From NCBI GenBank assembly GCA_002067405.1, contig MVRP01000175.1, forward strand, positions 1 to 8,928: a stretch of 8,928 nucleotides of DNA, given 5' to 3'. Origin of the DNA: Syntrophorhabdaceae bacterium PtaU1.Bin034. Its GTDB lineage: Bacteria > Desulfobacterota_G > Syntrophorhabdia > Syntrophorhabdales > WCHB1-27. The notes under the pieces are model-generated. The model did not search any database. It saw only the letters and a list, made by a program, of their open reading frames with translations, and was not told the origin of the DNA. Positions 1 through 5,516 of the stretch are shown piece by piece. Position numbers and translations under genes: made by a program. Numbering within the stretch: position 1 is the stretch's first letter; each line of letters begins with the position of its first letter.

Positions 1-471
1 GTCAAACGCTCTGCGGCAATATTGAAGGTAGAGGTCGACGAAGAGGGCGCCTATGAGATTGCAAAAAGATCGAGAGGCACACCGCGGGTGGCAAACAGAC
101 TTCTGAAGCGTGTGAGGGATTACGCCCAGGTGAGAGCTGAGGGGATCATCACGCGACCGGTCGCAGTAGATGCCCTTGCTCTTGAAGGCATCGATGAATA
201 CGGCTTGGGCGATTTGGACAGGAAGCTCCTGAAAACGATCATCTTTAACTACAAAGGAGGTCCGGCAGGGATCGAAGCTCTGGCTGCAACCCTTCAATTG
301 GAAACTGATGTTCTCCTTGAGGTCGTGGAGCCTTACCTGTTGAAGACGGGATTCCTGGTGAGGACTTCCCAAGGCAGGAAAGCGACGGAAAGATCATTCG
401 ATCATTTAAAAATAGCACTGCCCGAGAAGAGGAAAGCTGCTGGCGGCGAATTGTTTAGCGATAAGAAGTAA
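1..471 (+). CDS. ruvB: Holliday junction branch migration ATPase RuvB (C-terminal part, 5' end outside the window)
   Basis: RuvB is the hexameric AAA+ motor that, with RuvA, drives branch migration of Holliday junctions during recombinational repair in the cytoplasm. The frame is open from base 1, and the 156 visible residues are roughly the last 45% of a protein that is usually about 340 residues long. Walker A and B therefore lie outside the window. What is visible is the sensor-2 helix motif RSRGTPR (visible residues 23-29), then RVANRLLKRVRDYAQV, and a C-terminal winged-helix DNA-binding domain with the family wording DLDRKLLKTIIFNYKGGPAG, EPYLLKTGFL and GRKATERSFDHL. The TTG at base 22 is an internal Leu codon, since RuvB-like sequence continues upstream of it. 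The tail after DHL is lysine-rich and not conserved. The gene ends TAA, 7 bp from the stop of yebC, which is convergent. ruvA and ruvC, if linked, would lie upstream. Confidence 0.96.
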   Translation, partial: VKRSAAILKVEVDEEGAYEIAKRSRGTPRVANRLLKRVRDYAQVRAEGIITRPVAVDALALEGIDEYGLGDLDRKLLKTIIFNYKGGPAGIEALAATLQLETDVLLEVVEPYLLKTGFLVRTSQGRKATERSFDHLKIALPEKRKAAGGELFSDKK

Positions 472-478
472 AAAAGGC

Positions 479-1231
479 TTACTGACTCAACCTTTCCATT
501 TCTTCGGTTGAAATGTCGAAATTGGCGTGGACATTCTGAACGTCATCTGAATCTTCCAGGGCTTCGATAAGCTTTAACATCGTTTCGGCAGGCTTGCCCT
601 CAAGCTTGACTGACGTTTGCGGAACCATGTCGATCTGGGCAACAAGGTATTTTATGCTGTTGTCATCAAAGGCTTTTTTTACGGATTCGAAGTTTGCGGC
701 TTCTGTGATTACCTCTATGGCGTCCTCATCTTCCTTCACATCCTCGGCGCCGGCCTCCAGGGCAAGTTCCATGATTTTGTCCTCATCGGCTGCTTGCTTG
801 TCGAACGAGATATAACCTTTCTTGTTAAAGATCCATCCAACACTCCCGGATTCACCGAGGTTTCCGTTATATCGTGAAAAAATGTGTCGCACCTCCGCAG
901 TCGTACGGTTCTTGTTGTCAGTCAGGGCTTCCACGAGGACTGCTACACCATTCGGCCCATATCCTTCATAAGTATATTCCTCGTAAGCTACTCCACCATC
1001 CTGAGGGCTGCTGCCTCGCTTGATCGCCCTTTCTATATTTTCCTTCGTCATATTTTCGGCTTTCGCTTTAAGTACAGCTACCCGCAGCCTCGGGTTGGCT
1101 TCCATATCAGAGCCGCCAATTCGGGCTGCAGTAGTTATTTCCTTGATGAGTTTTGTGAAGATTTTTCCGCGCTTAGCATCAGCAGCGCCTTTTTTATGCT
1201 TAATCGTACTCCATTTGCTATGTCCGGACAT
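479..1231 (-). CDS. yebC: YebC/PmpR/TACO1 family regulatory protein
   Basis: This is a 250-residue cytoplasmic protein of the YebC/TACO1 family, full length for the family (about 240-250). It opens with the hallmark [25 protein letters not shown]. The conserved core follows: [28 protein letters not shown], then [48 protein letters not shown], and the acidic second half typical of the family. Family members have been described as DNA-binding transcription regulators (PmpR), and the mitochondrial member TACO1 is a translation activator. The exact role here cannot be read from sequence. The ATG start is preceded by GAGGG about 4 nt upstream. The gene lies 20 bp downstream of a tRNA-Val on the same strand and probably uses its promoter, as no separate promoter fits in that gap. 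In many bacteria yebC sits upstream of ruvCAB; here it is tail-to-tail with ruvB. Confidence 0.96.
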   Translation of the reverse strand: MSGHSKWSTIKHKKGAADAKRGKIFTKLIKEITTAARIGGSDMEANPRLRVAVLKAKAENMTKENIERAIKRGSSPQDGGVAYEEYTYEGYGPNGVAVLVEALTDNKNRTTAEVRHIFSRYNGNLGESGSVGWIFNKKGYISFDKQAADEDKIMELALEAGAEDVKEDEDAIEVITEAANFESVKKAFDDNSIKYLVAQIDMVPQTSVKLEGKPAETMLKLIEALEDSDDVQNVHANFDISTEEMERLSQ

Positions 1232-1251
1232 TTTACCCTCAAGTAAATGAA

Positions 1252-1328
1252 TGGTGGGCAGTATAGGATTCGAACCTACGACCTCTGGTATGTGAGACCA
1301 GCGCTCTAACCATCTGAGCTAACCGCCC
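1252..1328 (-). tRNA. tRNA-Val (anticodon CAC), CCA end encoded
   Basis: Read on the minus strand, the sequence folds into a full cloverleaf. The 7-bp acceptor stem is GGGCGGT/ACTGCCC with one G-U pair, and the D-arm is GCTC...GAGC. The anticodon stem CTGGT/ACCAG encloses the loop CTCACAT, giving anticodon CAC at 1292-1294, which reads the valine codon GUG. The T-arm loop is TTCGAAT. The discriminator base is A (1255), and the 3' CCA is encoded in the DNA (1252-1254). The body is 74 nt, or 77 nt with CCA. The gene lies just downstream of a strong sigma-70-type promoter and 20 bp upstream of yebC. I see no terminator between them, so the tRNA 3' end may be made by processing a tRNA-yebC transcript. 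Identity rests on the anticodon and the clean fold. Confidence 0.97.
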
Positions 1329-1337
1329 ATTTGGCTA

Positions 1338-1366
1338 ATAATATAATAGATATGGGCCAAAGTCAA
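1338..1366 (-). promoter_or_regulatory. Sigma-70-type promoter for tRNA-Val (and probably yebC)
   Basis: On the minus strand, a -35 box TTGACT (1361-1366) and a -10 box TATTAT (1338-1343) are separated by exactly 17 bp. Each box matches the consensus at 5 of 6 bases. The predicted transcription start is near 1331, about 3 nt before the mature 5' end of the tRNA, as expected for a tRNA promoter with a very short leader. The region between the boxes and the tRNA is AT-rich. No terminator is visible between the tRNA and yebC, so readthrough into yebC is likely (inference). Confidence 0.85.
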
Positions 1367-1556
1367 TATCCGTGCCCCGCAATTTCTGTCCGACCATCCT
1401 TGTTGCACGGGTGGACTGTGCAGGGCCCGATCCAGTCCCATTTGCTTTCTCCGAACATTGTCTCATGATGCAAGGCGTGAAAAAGGGAAGAGAGGACCGG
1501 CCACGGATCGACGGGGTGAAAAGGAGGTGACTCGACACGGAAAAAACCAAGGTCTC

Positions 1557-1583
1557 TTAAGTTTTGATTTCGCCACACGATAA
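1557..1583 (+). promoter_or_regulatory. Sigma-28 (FliA-type) flagellar promoter for cheY-cheX
   Basis: The -35-like element TTAAGTTT (1557-1564) and the -10-like element CACGATAA (1576-1583) are separated by exactly 11 bp. The enterobacterial sigma-28 consensus is TAAAGTTT-N11-GCCGATAA, so 7 of 8 and 6 of 8 bases match at the correct spacing. The site lies 43 bp upstream of the cheY start codon, giving a 5' leader of roughly 35 nt that contains the GGAGG site at 1617-1621. Chemotaxis genes are classic late, sigma-28-dependent flagellar genes, so the context agrees. No experimental start is known from the sequence. Confidence 0.75.
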
Positions 1584-1626
1584 CTATTGTTGTAAGACAT
1601 TAGCAATTCTATGAGCGGAGGCAAAG

Positions 1627-2001
1627 ATGAGAGTGCTGGTGGTTGATGATTTCGCGACAATGAGAAAAATCATAAAGAACGTTTTAAAGCAGATCAATAT
1701 CGATAATGTGGTAGAAGCGGAGAACGGAAAGCATGCCCTTTCAGTGCTCAGGAGCGACAACATCGAGTTTATCATCAGTGACTGGATCATGCCGGAGATG
1801 ACAGGAATAGAATTCTTGAGGGCGTGCAAGGAAGACGAGACAATAAAGAACATTCCTTTCGTTATGGTCACGGCGGAGGCGCAAAAGGACAGTGTGCTGG
1901 AGGCGATCAAGTCCGGTGTTGACAACTACATCGTAAAGCCCTTCACCCCGGAGAAATTGAAAGAGGTCATCGGCAAGACCATGGCCAAGTTCGGGAAATA
2001 A
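1627..2001 (+). CDS. cheY: CheY-type chemotaxis response regulator (single receiver domain)
   Basis: The 124-residue protein is a single receiver domain with no output domain, the usual CheY length. When phosphorylated by CheA, CheY binds the flagellar switch (FliM) and changes motor rotation. All catalytic residues are visible: the acidic pocket D7-D8, phosphoacceptor D52 in SDWIMPEMTG, switch residues T82 and Y101, and K104 in VKPF. The stretch VMVTAEAQKD and the N-terminal VDDFATMRKIIKNVLKQ are CheY-like rather than typical of transcriptional regulators. The start is set by GGAGG at 1617-1621, 5 nt before ATG. It is followed after 22 bp by cheX, probably in one operon, downstream of a sigma-28-like promoter. 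A role other than motor control cannot be excluded for stand-alone receivers, but the flagellar context favours CheY. Confidence 0.88.
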   Translation: MRVLVVDDFATMRKIIKNVLKQINIDNVVEAENGKHALSVLRSDNIEFIISDWIMPEMTGIEFLRACKEDETIKNIPFVMVTAEAQKDSVLEAIKSGVDNYIVKPFTPEKLKEVIGKTMAKFGK

Positions 2002-2023
2002 ACATCTACTGGAGGAATAACTG

Positions 2024-2497
2024 ATGGACGTAAAGTATATCAATCCTTTTGTAATCGCTGCGCAGACGGTTTTCAAGACCATGCTGAGTATTGAATTGTC
2101 CCTCGGCAAGCCTTCCTTAAAGGAAGCGAAGACGACCTCCGGAGATGTTACGGGCATTATGTCCATGGTGGGAGACAGGAAGGGAACCATTGCAATAAGC
2201 TTCAGGGAAAAAGGTGCGCTCTTTGTGTTCAACAGTCTCATGGGGGATGAAGCTGCCGCTATGAGCCCGGAGGTGGTGGATGCAATCGGCGAGCTGACAA
2301 ATATCATCTCCGGCCAGGCGCGTAAGGAGTTTGAGAACAGCGGGATCAATCTGAAGGCATCGATTCCCATGGTCGTTGTGGGCCATGGCGTTGAGACCAA
2401 TTTTATAACGAAGCTGCCCATCATATCGTTGCCGTTCAATTTTTCTGTCAACAATGGCATAGGCGAGGTAATGTTTCTTGATTTCTCTTTCGAGTAG
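2024..2497 (+). CDS. cheX: CheX-type CheY-P phosphatase
   Basis: This 157-residue cytoplasmic protein of the CheC/CheX/FliY phosphatase superfamily matches CheX in length (about 150-160) and wording. It opens MDVKYINPFV...VFKTML and has the glycine-containing strand GDVTGIMSMVGDRKGTIAISF. It has one phosphatase helix, EVVDAIGELTNIISGQARKEFE, whose E90 and N93 form the E-x-x-N catalytic pair known in CheX. A second conserved stretch, IPMVVVGHG, follows near residue 115. CheX acts as a dimer and hydrolyses CheY-P to reset the motor signal. CheC normally carries two such helices, so a single one supports CheX. The start has GGAGG 8 nt upstream (2011-2015). The gene follows cheY directly, which fits enzyme and substrate being made together. 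No obvious terminator follows the stop. Confidence 0.88.
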   Translation: MDVKYINPFVIAAQTVFKTMLSIELSLGKPSLKEAKTTSGDVTGIMSMVGDRKGTIAISFREKGALFVFNSLMGDEAAAMSPEVVDAIGELTNIISGQARKEFENSGINLKASIPMVVVGHGVETNFITKLPIISLPFNFSVNNGIGEVMFLDFSFE

Positions 2498-2863
2498 GTC
2501 TTCGTGTGATCTGCAGAGCGGGTAATGGTAAGAGCATGAAGGCCTGAAAGAGAGGTCGGGAATGATTCGGAAGAGTCGGCGGGTTGTACGCACCGTATGT
2601 CCCTCGATAGTGCAGCCCGATTTCCTGTCCTTTGTCATTACCCTGCCTTTAGTGTCAATCCCTTGACAATCTGCGGTTCCGCTTAATTCTGCATCCCCCG
2701 GTATACGGATCAAGCTTCCTCATAAGCGATAATTACTATTGCAATCTTCGTTCTTATATGGGAAAAAAATAGTGCTTCGTATGGCTTATCCTTTTCTGGA
2801 ACCCGGTGAAAAAAGCCAGACAGAAAGACTATTCAGGTGCATGAAGGATTCTGAGAGGTTGCA
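2498..2863 (+). other. 366-bp intergenic region without a convincing gene; leader of the FleQ-like regulator
   Basis: No reading frame here has both a ribosome site and recognisable protein wording. The clearest structure is the perfect inverted repeat TGTCAA-TCCC-TTGACA at 2653-2668, whose right arm is also a consensus sigma-70 -35 box (TTGACA, 2663-2668). No good -10 box stands 16-18 bp after it. A GATAAT (2728-2733) could be a -10 box but lacks a matching -35. I see no GG-N10-GC sigma-54 site of acceptable quality and no U-tract terminator for cheX. The start of the downstream gene is marked by GAGAGG at 2853-2858. The gap is long for this dense region and probably holds the promoter and operators of the master regulator. 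Confidence 0.5.
2653..2668. repeat. Perfect 6-bp inverted repeat, possible operator
   Basis: The half-sites TGTCAA and TTGACA are exact reverse complements separated by TCCC, giving a 16-bp dyad. Symmetry does not extend into the flanks. The right half coincides with a consensus -35 hexamer. A dyad over a -35 box is where a repressor or activator dimer commonly binds, but the site may equally be chance, and no known regulator box is recognised. Confidence 0.35.
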
Positions 2864-4303
2864 ATGGAAAAAGGCCGGATCATAATCGTTGAAGATGAAC
2901 AAAACATACTGAGCATGCTCAACGACCTTCTGACGAGCAAAGGCTATTCGGTAGACCCGTTCATAGATGCAAAAAGCGCGTTGATCGCACTGAAGAACAA
3001 TGATTACCACCTGCTCATCACCGATCTTCTTATGCCGAAAATAGACGGTCTCCAACTTATCAATTTTATTCAAAAGGAGTACTTGCGGACGCTGGGCATA
3101 GTGATTACAGGATACGGCAGTCTCGAAACCGCCCTAAGCGCAATGAGGTGCGGAGCTTTTGACTATCTGCTAAAACCCTTTAAATTTGAGGAAGTTCTCG
3201 CCAGCGTCGAGTCAGCGATGAACTATGCCGAGCTCCTGTCCGGAAACAGCATTCCAAAAAAGCTGACGGTCAAGGCAAATTTACTGAGAAGATATTCGGA
3301 GAACCGCGTTGTTCGGGAAAACACCTTTCTGCGAAGCTATTTGAAAGACAAATATAAGTTCGAGAATATGATAGGTGTCAGCTTCGCCATACAGAAGGTC
3401 TTCGAGCTGATAGAAAAGGTGGCGGATACAAATGCGACTGCCTTGATTACCGGTGAAAGCGGGGTGGGCAAAGAGCTTGTGGCACGGGCGATCCACTACA
3501 ACTCTTCCCGCAAGGACAAGCCTTTGGTTGTGGTCAACTGCGGGGCGATACCCGAGGCGCTGCTCGAGAGCGAACTCTTCGGATATGAAAAAGGTGCATT
3601 TACAGGTGCGACAACCACAAGATTGGGAAGATTCGAGCTCGCGGACGGCGGAACGATATTTCTCGATGAAATAGGGGATATGAGCTTTAACCTCCAGGTA
3701 AAGCTTCTCCGGGCGATTCAGGAAAAGACCTTCGAAAGAATAGGCGGAGCCAAGACAATGGATGTCGATGTGAGGATCATTGCGGCAACGAACCGGAACC
3801 TCGAGGAGCTTGTCAAGGAAGGGAAGTTCAGAGAGGACCTCTACTACAGGCTGAATGTCGTGCCGATCCACATCCCTCCATTGCGGGAGAGAAAGCAGGA
3901 TATTCCGCTGCTCTACGCGCACTTCCTCGAAAAATCGAACAGTATCAACAACGCTTGTGTGGAGGGTTTCACTCAGGACACGATGGAGATCCTGATCGAC
4001 TACGATTATCCGGGGAACGTCAGGGAACTCCAGAACCTGGTGGAAAGACTTGTGGTGCTGAAAAAAGCCGGTTGGATCAACATTGAGGACCTGCCTGAAA
4101 AGTTCTACACCCAGGGAAAGAAAGAAGAGATACAATTCGACTTGAACAAGGGGTATGATACACTGGTCTCCGAATTCGAGCAACGTCTGATTTTGAAGGC
4201 TCTTGGTGAGACAAATGGCGTAAAAAGCAAGGCCGCGCAAATCCTGAGCATGAACAGAACGACCCTTATCGAGAAGATGAAGCGTCTCGGTATAACCGAA
4301 TAA
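2864..4303 (+). CDS. Sigma-54-dependent response regulator, FleQ/FlrA-like (receiver + AAA+ + Fis HTH)
   Basis: This 479-residue transcription activator has NtrC architecture. Residues 1-120 form a receiver with E10, D11, phosphoacceptor D54, T82 and K104. A linker of about 45 residues follows. The AAA+ domain runs from about 166 to 400, with Walker A GESGVGKE (197-204), the sigma-54 contact loop GAFTGA (244-249), Walker B IFLDE (D268, E269) and [15 protein letters not shown] carrying the arginine-finger region. The Fis-type helix-turn-helix lies at about 435-479 and ends in [14 protein letters not shown]. That last segment resembles FleQ/FlrA master flagellar activators (RTTLVEKM). The gene also precedes a FleS/FleR-like pair, which supports a flagellar role. 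Unlike FleQ, the receiver keeps its phosphorylation residues, so it may be a true response regulator whose kinase is either the next gene or elsewhere. Start: ATG with GAGAGG 5 nt upstream. It is separated from the next gene by 97 bp. Confidence 0.85.
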   Translation: MEKGRIIIVEDEQNILSMLNDLLTSKGYSVDPFIDAKSALIALKNNDYHLLITDLLMPKIDGLQLINFIQKEYLRTLGIVITGYGSLETALSAMRCGAFDYLLKPFKFEEVLASVESAMNYAELLSGNSIPKKLTVKANLLRRYSENRVVRENTFLRSYLKDKYKFENMIGVSFAIQKVFELIEKVADTNATALITGESGVGKELVARAIHYNSSRKDKPLVVVNCGAIPEALLESELFGYEKGAFTGATTTRLGRFELADGGTIFLDEIGDMSFNLQVKLLRAIQEKTFERIGGAKTMDVDVRIIAATNRNLEELVKEGKFREDLYYRLNVVPIHIPPLRERKQDIPLLYAHFLEKSNSINNACVEGFTQDTMEILIDYDYPGNVRELQNLVERLVVLKKAGWINIEDLPEKFYTQGKKEEIQFDLNKGYDTLVSEFEQRLILKALGETNGVKSKAAQILSMNRTTLIEKMKRLGITE

Positions 4304-4319
4304 ACCCTGTCAAAAGGGT
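4304..4319 (+). other. Small hairpin directly after the regulator stop codon
   Basis: ACCCT (4304-4308) and AGGGT (4315-4319) can form a 5-bp stem with the loop GTCAAA, starting at the base after the stop codon. The GGGT arm could instead pair with ACCC at 4332-4335. There is no U-tract, so it is not a convincing intrinsic terminator. At most it is a weak attenuation or 3'-end structure. Confidence 0.25.
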
Positions 4320-4400
4320 GACGCAAAGATAACCCGCTTCCTCTTATTTTCCTCAATATCCTTAATTGTCTCACGCTATTGGGTTTCCGTGGAGTGTGGT

Positions 4401-5516
4401 ATGCATTTTGCTGACGTTTTGGACATGCCGCGCACGGAAACACAGCTCCTCAAGAATGCTTTTCAGGAATTCGTGAAAGCATCCGATTCCCTGAGCAATT
4501 ATTATCTGGTCCTCGAAAATCGCATCAGGCAACTCGATAAAGAGGTAAACGAAAAAAATAAGGAACTCGAAAAGGCCAAGGAAACATTTTACCACATCCT
4601 CAATTCCCTGCCGGTAGGCGTGGTTGTCCTCGATGGCAAAAGTATCCTCTTCACCAACAAAGAAGCCGAGAAATTCGGATTGGAGCTGTTCTGTGACCGC
4701 ATTGACAACACAGCCGCAAAGGCGGGTGAGGTCAAGAGCGGGAAAGGCTACTTCAGGTGGAGGAAGAGCTGCCTTTCCAGTGGCTCTGAAGGCGAGGAGA
4801 TCATTGTTTTTGAGGATGTGACGGAAATGCAGAAGATGAAGGAGCGCCTTGAGAGAGACGAGAGACTGAGAGCAATGGGAGAAATGGCGGCGAGGATTGC
4901 CCACGAGATAAAAAATCCTCTCGGGAGCATGCAGCTTTATCTTTCAATGTTAGCAAAAGGAAATGTGGGAGACAGGGAAAAGGAGTACGTTAATTCGGTC
5001 ATTTTTGGCGTCAATACCATAGATCGTATCATCAACAACCTTCTTTCTTACACGCGCCCGAAGACGCTGGTAGTAAGGGAGAGCAAGCTCTCAAAGGTGG
5101 TGAAGGATACGCTTGATTTTATGAGCGTCTCTATCGGCAGCAGGGACATAAGACTGAATTTCAGCAGTCACTGCAATTCTACTGCGTGGTTCGACCCTGA
5201 TCTGATCAAACTTGCATTAATGAATCTTATCAGTAATGCGATAGAAGCTATTGGAGACAAAGGTGTTATCAAAGTGGATATAAGGGACGAAGGCAAGTAT
5301 GTTTCGGCCAGCTTTACCGACAGCGGGGTGGGCATGAGCGAGGAGACGAGACGGAATATCTTTAATCCTTTCTTCACGACAAAGGACAAAGGCGTGGGTC
5401 TTGGCCTGTTCATCTCCCACAATGTGATCAAGGCACATGACGGATATATAGAAGTAGAATCGGTGGAGGGCAAGGGATCGACCTTTGTCGTCTGCTTACC
5501 GAAAGAGCGGTCATGA
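4401..5516 (+). CDS. flrB: Soluble PAS-domain sensor histidine kinase, FleS/FlrB-like
   Basis: A 371-residue cytoplasmic kinase with no membrane segment or signal peptide. An N-terminal helical part and a short coiled coil (about 39-60, heptad-like, rich in E and K) lead to a compact PAS-like domain beginning FYHILNSLPVGVVVLDG (about 62-135). The HisKA helix carries H168 in RIAHEIKNPLGSM. The ATP-binding domain has the N box LMNLISNAIEAI (N279), the G1 box DSGVGM (D307), FNPFFTTK and the G2 box GVGLGL (331-336). The soluble form with one PAS-like domain resembles FleS/FlrB, which phosphorylates FleR/FlrC to activate sigma-54 flagellar genes. Start choice: ATG 4401 has GGAG at 4391-4394, 6 nt upstream. 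The in-frame GTG at 4389 has no ribosome site. The gene's stop overlaps the start of the next regulator by ATGA, a sign of translational coupling. Confidence 0.85.
   Translation: MHFADVLDMPRTETQLLKNAFQEFVKASDSLSNYYLVLENRIRQLDKEVNEKNKELEKAKETFYHILNSLPVGVVVLDGKSILFTNKEAEKFGLELFCDRIDNTAAKAGEVKSGKGYFRWRKSCLSSGSEGEEIIVFEDVTEMQKMKERLERDERLRAMGEMAARIAHEIKNPLGSMQLYLSMLAKGNVGDREKEYVNSVIFGVNTIDRIINNLLSYTRPKTLVVRESKLSKVVKDTLDFMSVSIGSRDIRLNFSSHCNSTAWFDPDLIKLALMNLISNAIEAIGDKGVIKVDIRDEGKYVSASFTDSGVGMSEETRRNIFNPFFTTKDKGVGLGLFISHNVIKAHDGYIEVESVEGKGSTFVVCLPKERS

Noticed and set aside
884..1246. Plus-strand open frames within yebC (for example 884-1246, 617-877, 1020-1250)
   Set aside because: They are antisense to a clearly recognised yebC, have no ribosome sites and show no recognisable protein wording.
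1413..1438. Stem GGACTG/CAGTCC with a 14-nt loop, followed by a T-rich stretch
   Set aside because: Only 6 bp with a large loop, a broken T-run and no plus-strand gene upstream that would need termination.
1335..1660. Overlapping minus-strand frames of 65-71 codons upstream of cheY
   Set aside because: They overlap one another, the tRNA promoter and the sigma-28 site, lack ribosome sites and resemble no family.
2117..2713. 198-codon minus-strand frame covering cheX and part of the following gap
   Set aside because: Most of it is the reverse of cheX. The part in the gap has no recognisable domain and no good ribosome site.
2710..2732. Second sigma-28-like site, TCAAGCTT with AGCGATAA, before the FleQ-like regulator
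   Set aside because: The two elements are only 7 bp apart instead of 11, so a functional promoter is unlikely.
2774..2795. Sigma-54-like TGGC followed by TTTC upstream of the regulator
   Set aside because: The essential GC of the -12 element is missing, and no other GG-N10-GC site of quality was seen.
3281..4240. 319-codon minus-strand frame opposite the sigma-54 activator
   Set aside because: It is antisense to a well-supported gene. Long reverse frames are common opposite this kind of codon use, and no domain is recognisable.
4389..4400. GTG start at 4389 for the histidine kinase
   Set aside because: No ribosome site lies before it, whereas ATG 4401 has GGAG at the right distance.
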